In this document: positions 19,719 through 31,324 of the stretch, piece after piece | Numbering within the stretch: the stretch's first letter is position 1 | How the letters are laid out: every line of letters begins with the position of its first letter | Source of the DNA: Blepharisma stoltei | Taxonomy: Eukaryota; Ciliophora; Heterotrichea; Heterotrichida; Blepharismidae | NCBI GenBank assembly: GCA_914767885.1 | Contig: CAJZBQ010000020.1 | Span: forward strand, 682,001 to 746,000 | DNA length: 64,000 bases | Direction: 5' to 3' | Position numbers and translations under genes: made by a program | Notes under the pieces: generated by a model | Databases searched by the model: none | Seen by the model: the letters and a program-made list of their open reading frames with translations, nothing else | Told to the model about the DNA's origin: nothing

Positions 19719-20555
19719 ATGAAAGGATCGAAATCCCACTTCTCACATCCACTTACTCTCCCAAGAAGTCCATCAACCAAGCTCAAATGCAGCAGTTTAA
19801 CCAGAACAAAATCTCCTAATATAATTTCTACTATAAACCCGTCATTAACTCTCACATCGTATAAATACAAGCTCCGAGCCTTAAAAAGAGCGAAAAGCCC
19901 AGGCTTAAATATTTCCAAAACTTCTATAAATCCCCAGAAATCAGTTTTCTATTCTCCAAAATCTGCCTGCCAAACAAGTGAAGCATTAATAACTTCTCCT
20001 TATTTATCGAGATTATACGAAAATGATTCTGAAAATAGTTTTGAGTCAACCAATACTTGCCTGCGTACAAACTTAGACAATTATCCAAAGTCACCTGACA
20101 TGATCACATCGGGGATCTTTTCAAGATTGGAAGACCAAATCCCCTATAATTCTCGATCAGTCCAAAGTTTTGAAAGCAAATTCACATCAAGTCCTCAAGC
20201 CTTCACATCTCTTAAAGAGGAAATTTTAAGCGCGAAAGAAATATTTCAGACTGAAATCCAAGCAATTAGAAATGATATGAAAAATATAAAAATTGGGGTT
20301 ATTAATAAATATAGGGAAAGAGAAGAGCAAAGCACAAGTGGAAGTGAAAGGCTGGAAATGGAAAATTTGTATATACAAAAAATAAAAAATAACCAGAAAA
20401 AGATTGATATGCTGAAGAAAGAAAATGAGGTGCTTAAAGCAAAGCTAAACCAGCAAGAATTATTTTCGGAAGAAGAGAGTAAAAGTAAAAAAAGTAGGAG
20501 ACTACAAAAAAAATTAGAAGTGATACAAAACTCTATTGATAAAGAATATGTATAA
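19719..20555 (+). CDS. Ser/Thr-rich protein with C-terminal coiled coil
   Basis: The first true ATG is at 19719; the frame runs 278 residues to UAA 20555 with no intron or IES. Residues 1-150 are basic and rich in Ser, Thr and Pro (many SP/TP pairs such as RAKSPGLNIS and YPKSPDM, possible CDK/MAPK sites). Residues 160-278 are predicted coiled coil (NNQKKIDMLKKENEVLKAKL). The 3' end converges on the kinesin gene with only 15 bp between. Unknown family; a cytoskeletal adaptor would fit. Confidence 0.75.
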   Translation: MKGSKSHFSHPLTLPRSPSTKLKCSSLTRTKSPNIISTINPSLTLTSYKYKLRALKRAKSPGLNISKTSINPQKSVFYSPKSACQTSEALITSPYLSRLYENDSENSFESTNTCLRTNLDNYPKSPDMITSGIFSRLEDQIPYNSRSVQSFESKFTSSPQAFTSLKEEILSAKEIFQTEIQAIRNDMKNIKIGVINKYREREEQSTSGSERLEMENLYIQKIKNNQKKIDMLKKENEVLKAKLNQQELFSEEESKSKKSRRLQKKLEVIQNSIDKEYV

Positions 20556-20570
20556 TATTAAATAGATGAG

Positions 20571-23014
20571 TTAACTCAGCTTTCCAATAATTGTTCTTTC
20601 AGATCTTCCTGATGATTTGCTGTTTAATACATTGTTTGCTGCTTATAAATTACTGAGTTCGTCAATCTGATCCATCATGATACCATCAATTAACGCTTTC
20701 TTTCTATTATGCTCTACAATTTTCTTTTTCTATATAATTCTTACTTGTGAGTCGAAATATTTTTTTTCTTTTTTCAATTTTTTCAACTTTTCTTCTTCCT
20801 CACTCTTTCTTTTCATAGAAATCTCTATCTGCTCTTTTTCCTTCAAAACTCTGAGCTCTTCAAGCTTCTTTTTTTGCTGCTCTAAATACTTTCTTCGCTT
20901 TAATTCCTGCAGTTGCTGCTTTATTTCATCTTCTTCTTCCTTTTTTCTTTCTTCTTCAAGTTTTTCAAGCTCTCTTTTGATTTTTTCTTCTCTATAAGCC
21001 TCAATTTTTGCCAATTTTATCATATTATTTTCTGCAGCCTTCATGAATTTCTTCCTTTTTTCAGTTTCTACGTACTCAGAATATCCAGCGGTTTCTTCAA
21101 CCTTTGCGCTGCTGTTTCTATATCGGATTGTCATATGTTTGGGCAATCCATTGAAAGAGAGATTGGACCGAGGAGTTTCAGTATTTTCTGATCTGACTGT
21201 GGAAGAACGAGTTTGTCTTGGATAAGTAGGCAATGGCAGGACTTCTTTTGGAGGGGTCTGTGGCTTCGGAATTTCATCTGATGATAAATAGTGTTTGCAA
21301 GGTGGTTTTAGGGTGCAGATTGGACATCTTCCTTCTTTTCCAATTTTGAACTTCAAGTTCTCAACAGCATTTTCTAAATCTTTTTTCCGTCACTCTTCCA
21401 ATGTTGACTGTATACCAGCTCCAGATTCTAGAGCAGGCAGAATATCCTTTATTTGAGGGGGTGGAGGAAAATCGCGAACTTGATTGGATGATGAAGAAGA
21501 TTTGGATTGAGATGCTGTCACAAAAAATGAATTTTCTGTTGAATCCATTTGCTTAAAAGTTTGGAGTTCCAGCCTTAGGTTTTTGTTTTCTTGTTTAAGT
21601 TTTTCCACTTCTTCAACAGTTATACTTTTTAAGAGGTTGCGAGTGGTAAATAGGTCAGGGCGACTGATGAGTTGATTTGGGCTGAAATAATCCTTAAGAC
21701 TCGCTATAATTATCTTAATCTAATCTAATCAACTGTTATGTCTCGAGTAATTTTCTTAAGTCGCTCATTTTCTTCCTTTAAGCTTCATATTTGCTGATTG
21801 ATTTCTTGAAACCCTCCTTTTTTCCTTAAATTTAACATATCTTTTAAATGTTGTATTTCTCTCTGGAGCTTTGAAACCAATTGATCATTGGTGGCTGAAA
21901 TCTCATTTTTCTTTATTTTAACCATCACTTGTTTAGCCCTGTCTGCAAATTTTAAAGTATTTATTGTCTCTTCTATATATTCTAATGAAGGAGAAACAGT
22001 TGCAATTAAAATTGTTCTTGTATTGACTGCTAATGAGTCTTGCAAAATCCTTGTCAACTTAGACTCTCTAAAAGGAATGTGAGCAGAATTTTGAGACCCA
22101 AGAGCGCTTATAACTTTCCCTAATATTGATAAAGACTTATTAATAAGTGTCATTTCTTGGATATGCTCTTTAACCATATTGGAGTCTTTATCATATTTTT
22201 CTGATCCTGCAAGATCACAAAGATTTAGCTTAGCTTTCTTCAAAACTCCTCGCTTATTAGCTTTATCACTTTCTAACAGAATTTGAAAAATCGTATGTGA
22301 CCTGCTTGAATGATGGTTATATCGAGTTTGCCTGACTATTCTATTCTTATCTCCTTGCTCAAGCAAGTAAAAACAATCAGCTGCATTTTGCACGACATAT
22401 TCTGCAAGGTTCTCCACAAAAATCCCATTCACTTTGTCTTCTCTTATATTCAAAGGCTTATCTCTTGTTGCATTTTGGAGTAAATCATATATTTTTTCAT
22501 TATAAATCTGTAGAAAGGAACAATAAAATGTAAAAGATTTACCTTCAGCATATTCCATTAAATGATGAATCGAGTTCAATATGATCCCGTATTTAGATGG
22601 ATCATTGAACATATGGCTGGGGCTTGCTGATTTATACTTTCGAATACTTCTGTTTTGTGGCTGCTTATAATACACTTGGGGAGCAGGATTATTTTGCTCC
22701 CAATCAGATCCAAACATTGTATAGGTTTTGCCTGATCCTGTTTGCCCATATGCAAAAATTGTGCAGTTGAAGCCTTTTACAGTGCCTTCGACTGATGACT
22801 TTACATATCCGAAAACTTCGTTTTGTGAAGAATCAGATGGAAAAATTCGATCATAAGAAGCAGCGATGAAATGGTCGCCATCACTTACTCTAATATTGTT
22901 ATTCTAATTATAAAGTACTTCTTCTAAATAGACAACAGAATCCTGGAATTTATCGATAGGCAGGATTGGCCGAACTCTAATTGCAACTTTTAAATTCTCT
23001 GAGTTTTCTTCCAT
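20571..23014 (-). CDS. Kinesin with N-terminal motor and Cys-rich coiled-coil tail
   Basis: ATG 23014-23012, UAA at 20571. Three 15-nt introns (22904-22918, 20730-20744, 20639-20653) and one 116-bp IES (21623-21738) give exactly 760 residues. Motor residues about 8-345: VAIRVRPILP, P-loop GQTGSGKTYTMFG, switch I NHHSSRSH, switch II LCDLAGSEK, HIPFRESKLTRILQDS, then neck LKFADRAKQV. A coiled coil follows, then a Pro-rich linker, a CPIC...C-H cluster (GRCPICTLKPPCKHYL, possible zinc site) and a long Glu/Lys coiled coil. Microtubule-dependent ATPase motor is sure; the subfamily is not, though ciliary types are possible. Confidence 0.9.
21623..21738. mobile_element. Short IES (116 bp) in the kinesin gene
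   Basis: In the gene's orientation ATAACAGTTGA precedes and ATAACTGTTGA follows the segment (10 of 11 identical). Deletion between the TAs joins TRDI to TVEEVEKLKQ in frame; otherwise the frame ends at UAG immediately. The inside is AT-rich and has no clear inverted ends. Confidence 0.75.
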
Positions 23015-23182
23015 TTTAACTTATTAAAATTCAATTAATGTTATTGCGATGAATTTCTTTTCTTTCTTTATTTTGGCAGTTGAATAAACTCAAATAATTA
23101 GTAGCCTACTAAACATGCTTTATTTTGCTGGAGCCTTTTGATTTAATTGTAAAATAAATAATTATATTAGTTTACTGATTAA

Positions 23183-23434
23183 TTAAAATAAACTGTCAGA
23201 TGAGAAATCACTTTCACTGTTACTAATATCTCCATAGTATAATAAAACATCATCTTCAAGTGAGCTCATCAGATAATCAATCCTGGCAATCTCAAACTTA
23301 GCTTTTTCCAATTGAGCCAAATGATGCTGCTTTACAGCAAAATTAGATTCTTTATCAATTAGAAACTCCAATATCTTCTTCTCTCTTTCTCTACTGATTT
23401 GTTGTAATCTAAAGCGGGCTTGAATTCTATCCAT
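23183..23434 (-). CDS. Small helical protein of unknown function
   Basis: 83 residues, ATG near 23434 to UAA at 23183. Mostly charged helix (MDRIQARFRLQQISREREKK, KQHHLAQLEKAKFEIARI) ending in an acidic Ser-rich tail. It lies between the divergent kinesin and TMEM216 genes and starts about 64 bp from the TMEM216 start. Unknown, but coding-like in composition. Confidence 0.55.
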   Translation of the reverse strand: MDRIQARFRLQQISREREKKILEFLIDKESNFAVKQHHLAQLEKAKFEIARIDYLMSSLEDDVLLYYGDISNSESDFSSDSLF

Positions 23435-23497
23435 TTTATATTTAAATCGAGTTATCTTATAAAATGGCTCATAAACTAAAATACTCGCATAAATAAA

Positions 23498-23953
23498 ATG
23501 CTCAAAAGTAAACCAAACTCCTCACTACCTCTCCAAGTTCTCATATTTTTAGATGAATATTATACCTGGTTCTGGTTTTTGATTTCTTTATCTATGTTTG
23601 TTATCAAAGGATATTCACTTGAATACCCTAAATATACAGTTGGAGGCGAAGTGGCCGGGATTTTCTTAGTCACTGCTGTGCAACAATATAGACTATTTCT
23701 AGGTAACTAAGAGTCAGGATCTGTTGGAAACAAAACTGAAGGTGTTATTTATCTTGTTTGGTTTATTATATTCAGCATTCCACCAATTATTGGAGCGATT
23801 TACTATATAGTTATTCAAACTTATGTGTAAATTTTATTCAGACTTATTTTAGATGTGATAATTAATGCGGCATTTTTGGTATTGGTAGGATTAGAGTGTC
23901 TTATGAGCATCATGACAATAATAAATTTCAAAAGTGCAGAGAAATATAGCTAA
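23498..23953 (+). CDS. TMEM216: TMEM216-like ciliary transition-zone membrane protein
   Basis: Two 15-nt introns (23703-23717 and 23827-23841) each remove an in-frame stop, giving 141 residues, close to the family length of about 145. The sequence opens with NSSLPLQVLIFLDEYYTWFW and keeps the family's four membrane segments: about 14-35, 50-70 (ending QQYRLFLGN), 82-105 (ending YYIVIQTYVL) and 112-135 (FLVLVGLECLMSIMTII). In animals TMEM216 sits in the MKS/tectonic complex at the base of the cilium and takes part in the gate that controls membrane proteins; that is taken from the family. TMEM80 or TMEM17 are related alternatives, but the IQTYVL block favours TMEM216. Confidence 0.82.
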
Positions 23954-24155
23954 TAAATATTGATTTTTTTTTCATACTAAAAATTAATTTATCTCAAAAC
24001 GATTTGATAATAATTTTTAGCTCTTATGCAATTTAAAGAATTTTATTGTGACTATGTTTATATTAAAATACTTTTAACTGAATGTGTAAATTATAAATTA
24101 TTTTATATAATTATGCATTTAGTACCGATTTATTACATAATATTGCAATGATATA

Positions 24156-25862
24156 ATGTCTGAGTTCAAAACAAATTGTTATGAATGCAAGCATCCAATC
24201 TCTATTCAAGGTTGTGACGGCCCTCTAATAGATTCTAATGATATACAGAACTTAGATGCTTCACTATACGAAGATGTTATGAAAACAGATCGCATATTGG
24301 AGCTTGCTTCTTCAGACACTCAAGATACTCAAGTCCTTTGCATGAACTGTTTGAACCAGCTGATTTCTTCCCTTCAAAAGCGGATCCAAGAAGAAAACGA
24401 TACGAAACTTCTCTTAGATATTTTTTTAATGTAAAAATATTTTTTGATATATAAGTGATAATTAATATAATGAAATCTTTAGCTAATTCAGTTTAAGCAG
24501 CGTGTATTTTAAAATATAAATTTTAACAAATTAAAATTAATTTTCACTTTCCAATATTGGAATAAGGATTTTTTTAAATTTCGAAAAACAAGAATTACAA
24601 TAAAATTACCACACAAATTTTAAAAAAAAATTAACTGAATGAACAAAATTGTTGTGTTTACTCACAGAGGATGGAGGTAAGAATAAGCAAAAAATCCTAT
24701 ATTTTTAACGAATCACAAATTATTTTTATAAAATAGCCTTCACACATAGTATTTGATATATAATTGATAATTATTTTAATTAAACTTCCAATGACTCTAT
24801 TAAATTTAGGTGTTTTAAATTATATAGTTATTACACTAATATTGGAAGGGGTTTCTACACTTAGAGAAATCATCCAACGTACGGAACTAATATCTAGATG
24901 TGGAGCTATTCTGATCAGAACTCCAAATGTGGATTTTCCAAAAATAAAACAGTCATATTTAGAAATTTTGATAAAAATAAACCTCTAATTAAGAGTAATT
25001 TTTTTGTCTGAGAGCTAGAAACCAACTCGAAATCTTTTCTCAACAGCTCGAAGAAGACTCTAGCGAAGATTCAACAGAAGAACAAATTGAAGAGCTGAAG
25101 TCGAAAATCATGGAATATAAATTAGAAATCAAGGCACAAAACAACGAATTCAAAAGCGTCCAAAAAGATTTAAACGAGCTTGTACAAAAAGAGCAAGAGT
25201 TTTGAAAGGAAGCGAGTGCATTAGAAATCAAGCTGCTTGATTTCGAAGAGTCAAATGCTGAAGTGGCTCAAAGAATGAAAATTGCTGAAGAAGAACTTTC
25301 ACTTCTAAACAGAATCAATGTGCTTAATGAAATATTTTATATTAGCTCAGAAAATCAGTTCGGTACAATAAGCGGATTAAGGCTAGGACGACTTGACTCT
25401 GAAATCGTGTCATGGGAAGAAATTAATGCAGCTTGGGGGCAATGCGTACTTTTATTATCAACTCTTTCAAGAATTAAAGGATTCAAAAGTGCACAGTGCA
25501 ATCTTTATCCGCTAGGGAGCTTTTCAAGAATTGCTCCAGTGCATGATGATTCAAATCGATTTGAACTGTAAAGATAATATAGGTTTTGCTCTGACACAGC
25601 TTTTGCAAAAATGATAGGAAGATTTAATACAGCTCAACAATATTACTTAGATTGCTTACTGGAACTTTCTTTATTGATGGAAACAGAAGACCAAGGGCTA
25701 TCCTTGCCATACAAAATAGAGAATCATAAGATTGGGCAAATTCCAATAAAGCTAGATATAGGAAATAAGGAAAACTGGACAAGAGCTTTGCGATTTATGC
25801 TTCAAAATTTGAAATATTTGTTGCTAACCCTTTCTTGGATAGCGAGAAATAAATTTTTCTAG
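24156..25862 (+). CDS. BECN1: Beclin-1/ATG6, autophagy protein, interrupted by an IES
   Basis: ATG at 24156. Deleting the 615-bp IES (24403-25017) and a 15-nt intron (25568-25582) gives exactly 358 residues to UAG 25862. The N terminus has the paired Cys motif (CYECKHPI ... VLCMNCLNQL). A coiled coil follows (about 80-165, with UGA=Trp at 25204). The evolutionarily conserved domain starts at LNRINVLNEIFYISSENQFG and shows GTISGLRLGRLDSEIVSWEE, INAAWGQCVLLL and WTRALRFMLQNLKYLL. Beclin is a subunit of class III PI3-kinase complexes, needed for autophagosome nucleation and endosomal sorting. The protein is shorter than human Beclin; no BH3 region is obvious. Confidence 0.93.
24403..25017. mobile_element. 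Composite family-1 IES (615 bp) in the Beclin gene
   Basis: TA at 24401-24402 and 25016-25017; deletion joins RIQEEND to RNQLEIFSQQ in frame inside the coiled coil. It contains the family core twice (GATATATAAGTGATAATTA near 24437 and GATATATAATTGATAATTA near 24753) and an inner end (TGTTTACTCACAGAGGATGG near 24655), so it looks like one element inserted next to or within another. Outer ends are degenerate. Confidence 0.75.
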
Positions 25863-26455
25863 AGATGAATTTTATATAAAAATTTAGATAAAAATATCTT
25901 TTGATAATCTAAAAATTCATTTTGTAAGTATTTTAAAATAAGAGAGTCTAATTTAATTTATAGGATTCAAGCTGTCTAAAGTTAAACATAATTAGCTCTT
26001 GATCTCATTATTATAATCTTTAGTTATATATTAAAAAAATGCACCAAAAAAATTGACTCTAAATCATTAGATCAGGAGTATTTAGGGTAGTGTGGACATT
26101 TCCTCTGAAAATTTTTCCTCGTGAGACATAAGCTCGGAAAAACCACCAAATTTCAATCAAATGTTTCATGAGGTAAAATTTTCGTACAAATATCGCAAAA
26201 GAAATCCCTTGCACCATAAGTCCAGATAATAAAGCATGCACCAAAAAATTTATATGAAACAATTTTTTCTTGCCAACGAAGAGGACTATTTTCTTAAAAA
26301 ATAGGATTTTGAAAAGATTTTTCTTGCAGAGGAAGAGGGAGTAAGATGCATAAGAGACTAATAATTGCTAAAATTTCTCTTTTAAACTTAGCTTTAGTGA
26401 TACTTATTTAAATATATGCTACAAATATATCAAAGTATTAAAAAGCCACTTTAAA
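25863..26455. other. Intergenic region with degraded MITE sequence
   Basis: AT-rich. Around 26260-26335 the right-end layout of family 1 can be recognised in degenerate form (CTTGCCAACGAAGAGGA, AAAAATAGGATTTT, CTTGCAGAGGAAGAGGGAG-TAA). GCACCAAAAAA is directly repeated near 26041 and 26237. No gene seen. Confidence 0.45.
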
Positions 26456-28646
26456 ATGGGATGCCAATGCACAAGAGATTACCCTCCTGATGAGCTTGAT
26501 AATATACGCTATGAAAGATATGCAAGATTACATGTAAAAGAAATTCGCGGTGCTAGAGAAATCATCTCGAACTTGTATATTGAACTACTTCCGCCAATGA
26601 GCGAATTATTGTAATTGCCCGAGGATGGCGCTATCTTGCGCCATCCTCGGGCAATTTAAAAAAATGGCCCCACACCGGAGAATTGAACCCACGTGTGGGG
26701 CCATTTTTGGTTCGTGGAAGTCGATGTTCTCCACATATCAAAAATGGCCCCACACGTGGGTTCAATTCCCAGTATGGGGCCATTTTTGAATTGCCCGAGG
26801 ATGGCGCAAGATAGCGCCATCCTCGGGCAATTACTATATTTTTTTCAGACACAGATGGTGGTATGCGCTATAAAATATCTGGCTGTTGCATATCAGGGCA
26901 AGATCCTCACAATTTTTTCATCCAAAAATGTAAAGATAGCTTCTTTGTGGCTCAGACTCCAGAATCTTTAACTTTAATTTTCGGGATATTTGATGGTCAT
27001 GGAACTGAAGGAAGCAAGGTAGTTGAGTTTTGCAAAGCTTATATGGAAAGATTTATTATAGAAAATGAAAATATGTTTAGGAATCGCAGAAAAGAGGCTC
27101 TTGAAACGATGTTTATTTCTTGCGACGAAAAATTAGCTGATACTGACATTGATTGCACCATGTCTGGAACAACAGCATTAATGCTTATTATTGATCCTAA
27201 AGAAATTTCTGTAGCGACGATTGGCAAAAATAAAGCTATATTAGCGACTATTCCAGAAATAAGAAAAGAAGTGAGCTCTCTTGTTTTGTCTGCAGAAAAA
27301 GATATAAATTAAAACTGCGTCTCAACCAACCACACTAGAAACCTTGTGGAAAGCAGGATGGCGTTTGATGATGTGTATTCGGCTAGGTTTTACTTGGGTT
27401 TGTGTTGAGTGTAATGCCGGATTAGCCCAATCGCAACTCAGGATTTGCGCCCTAGACTACAAGTTTCATCTTGGTCGAGAGCTCGACCAGACAATCTTTT
27501 TAGATTTTTCTGGAAGGGCAGCCCAAGTAAGTGGTGCAGCATGATGATCCAGCCACTTAGTCTCCTTTTAGCGTAAGCCCCAGAAAGAGGAGCAATAATC
27601 AGGAGAGACTGCAACAGCTGAGCAGTACGAGGTAGAGAAACGTACCTGCAGGTAAAAACGAGAGCTTGGGTGCAGATCAAATAACATTGCTTTTTTGATA
27701 GTGTCAATTTCACCGAAAAACTTTGTCCGAAAATTGTTTGAAAATTTTTGATAGTGAGACATCTGACCGAAAAAAATCCTTAATTTCCAGCCAAATGATG
27801 CACTATTAAAAATTATCAACCAAATGTATTTCGATGAAATGTACACTGTCAAAAATCCACTGTCATTTGGCATGGAGCCCGAGAGCTTCTCTAAAATCTT
27901 AATTAATTTAAGTTAAGCCTGCAGAAAATCGCCCAATGCAAAAAATTCTTACTCCAGTCACTCTATCGGCCGACCATAAACCAAGCAACCCCGAGGAGTT
28001 TAAGAGAATCTCAAAGGCTGGAGGAATTGTAAAAAAACTTGTAGACTCTGATGGGAAATCTATTGGACCTTCAAGAGTGTTTCTTAAAGGGGCAAATATT
28101 CCAGGGCTTGCAGTTTCAAGATCGATTGGAGATATATTAGGTCACAGAGTTGGGGTGATCCCAGACCCAATTTACTCTAATTTTTACTATAATAAAGCCA
28201 CTGATAAATTTATAGTTGCAGCTTCAGATGGAATTTGGCAAGTGATGGACGATATAGAAGTCATTAATTTTGTGGATAGATACAAAAAATATTGCAAAAA
28301 GCATAAGGGTAATGGGGAATATCCTGCTAGACCAAGCAACTCAACAATAGCTCGCTTATTATGTGAAGAAGCCAGAAGAAAATGGCTTCTTGAAGTAGAA
28401 AAGAATGATGTCATTATTGATGATATTTCATGTGTAATTGTAGAATATGCTGGTCTTAAAACAAACTATATGACCAGTAATGATGAAAAAATAGAAGAGC
28501 ATACAGAAAGCTTCAATGAAACTGAGGTAGAGCCAATAAGTATCAATCCTGACGTTAACTTCATCACCAGTAGTATGATTTATATTGAAGAAGGTCTTGA
28601 ATTGTCTGATATATATAATACAATTGCTAGCTATAATAGTAAATAA
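26456..28646 (+). CDS. PP2C-family (PPM) protein phosphatase with two IESs
   Basis: ATG at 26456 (MGCQCTRDYP: myristoylation/palmitoylation signal). Removing the palindromic IES (26609-26838) and the composite IES (27305-27915) leaves exactly 449 residues to UAA 28646. PP2C motifs are in order: GIFDGHGTEG (metal-binding Asp-Gly), MSGTTALMLI, LSADHKPSNPEEFKRI, LAVSRSIGDILG, AASDGIWQVMDD and DDISCVIVE. Metal-dependent Ser/Thr phosphatase, probably membrane-anchored. The C-terminal 65 residues are an acidic extension. At the second IES two joins are possible: TA-to-TA gives LSAEKDKPAENRPM, while cutting at the CTGCAGAAAA repeat gives LSAENRPM; both are in frame. Confidence 0.9.
26609..26838. mobile_element. 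Palindromic IES with tRNA-like hairpins (230 bp)
   Basis: Bounded by TA at 26607-26608 and 26837-26838. Each end is a perfect 19-bp-stem hairpin, AATTGCCCGAGGATGGCGC with its complement (26613-26656 and 26789-26832), and the two ends are inverted copies of each other. Inside are two opposed units (26665-26703 minus, 26746-26781 plus) with a GGCCCCA/TGGGGCC stem, a T-arm-like TGGGTTCAATTCCCA and a T run. Deletion joins PPMSEL to FFSDTDGG in frame. Confidence 0.85.
26746..26787 (+). other. tRNA T-arm-like minihairpin with T5 tract
   Basis: GGCCCCA (26746-26752) pairs with TGGGGCC (26775-26781). Between them lies TGGGTTCAATTCCCA, with a 4-bp stem, 7-nt loop and B-box-like GGTTCAATTCC. TTTTT at 26783-26787 would serve as a Pol III terminator. 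D and anticodon arms are missing, so it is not a working tRNA. A near-identical inverted unit lies at 26665-26703 on the minus strand. Confidence 0.55.
27305..27915. mobile_element. Composite IES: retroposon-like part plus MITE-like part (611 bp)
   Basis: TA at 27303-27304 and 27914-27915; deletion keeps the phosphatase frame. 27310-27690 is GC-rich and resembles, in reverse orientation, the element at 50.9-51.4 kb (CTACAAGTTT, GGTCGAGAGCTCGACCAGA). 27690-27880 resembles the 40.05-40.22-kb insertion (TTTTTGATAGTGAGACAT, GACCGAAAA, TTTCGATGAAATGTACA, end TGGCATGGAGCC). CTGCAGAAAA flanks the whole block (27290 and 27920 areas), like a 10-bp target duplication. Confidence 0.7.
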
Positions 28647-28728
28647 TCCATTTTTATTTTTACATGTAACAAAAGAACGTAAATGGTTATCTAAATCAAA
28701 AAGCATAAATTAAAATTTATGCTAATTA

Positions 28729-28992
28729 CCCCTTAAAAATGGAATAAAATCTTAAAAATTTCAATATTTAGCTAAATTTTAAATTGGAACAAAATTTTAA
28801 TTTTGAATAAAACCTTAAAGACGAAAATATTAAATATATATTAATAGTTTCATTACAATCATGCTTTTTAAGCAGTAGGATTAATAAAATTTAAAAAATC
28901 TTTAAAAAAAAAAAATTTATAAAATTCTTATTATAAATTACCCCTTTAAATTGGAATGAATTTTTTTGTTCAAAAAATAAAGGGATGGAGTA
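28729..28992. mobile_element. Family-2 MITE-like element (264 bp), intergenic
   Basis: TA at 28727-28728 and 28991-28992. Left end TTACCCCTTAAAAATGGAAT; at the right an inner TTACCCCTTTAAATTGGAAT followed by outer TTCAAAAAATAAAGGGATGG. It lies between two convergent genes. Confidence 0.65.
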
Positions 28993-29016
28993 AAAATAAT
29001 TTAAATTCACCGGTTT

Positions 29017-30800
<1,784 letters not shown>

Positions 30801-31324
30801 ATTTCTGATAAGGCAGAAAAGGCAAATAAAATACCTTTTCTTTAAAATTCTCAAAGGATCAAATAAAAAATTTATTGGAACTTAAAAAAAAAACTGGGCT
30901 CTAGATACTTTATTGGAACATTAATGGAGACAAATTAAATGGCAAATTTTTAATATTAGATATCGAGCCATTATAATTCTATCTTCTAGCTTATTATTTA
31001 AAAAATGGCTCTGATTTTAATTATATATAAGATATTTACAATTAGTTATAAGCTAAAGCTTTCTTATATTGGCAGTTTATTTAAGAAGCGTCTTACTTCC
31101 CCGGTAATAAGAAAGTCTTGTTTTCGTGAGGAGTTTTCAAGCAAAATTTTCAAATAGTAAATTTTATATGAATAAATAGAAATTTGTTTATTAATGGCTA
31201 AGTGCCGAAAATTTGCATTTTTAACTTTTTATTTGAAACCCTCCAATAAACAATAAGCAAATTTCGATCTATTCATATAAAATTTACGATATGAAAATTT
31301 TGTGCAAAACCCTATTGTGTGTGG
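30801..31324. other. Intergenic region with a long inverted repeat
   Basis: AT-rich. Contains the inverted-repeat element at 31131-31314; otherwise nothing recognised. Confidence 0.5.
31131..31314. repeat. Inverted-repeat element (about 185 bp)
   Basis: GCAAAATTTTCAAATAGTAA, then ATTTTATATGAATA and AGAAATTTG from 31141 are matched in inverse order by CAAATTTCGATCTATTCATA, then TAAAATTTACG and GAAAATTTTGTGC ending near 31305, around a GC-richer loop. It looks like a small MITE; no coding context to test excision. Confidence 0.6.

Noticed and set aside
26665-26781. Possible tRNA genes suggested by GGTTCAATTCC and a 7-bp stem
   Set aside because: D and anticodon arms are missing and the units are only about 36-39 nt, so I describe them as tRNA-like hairpins, not tRNAs.
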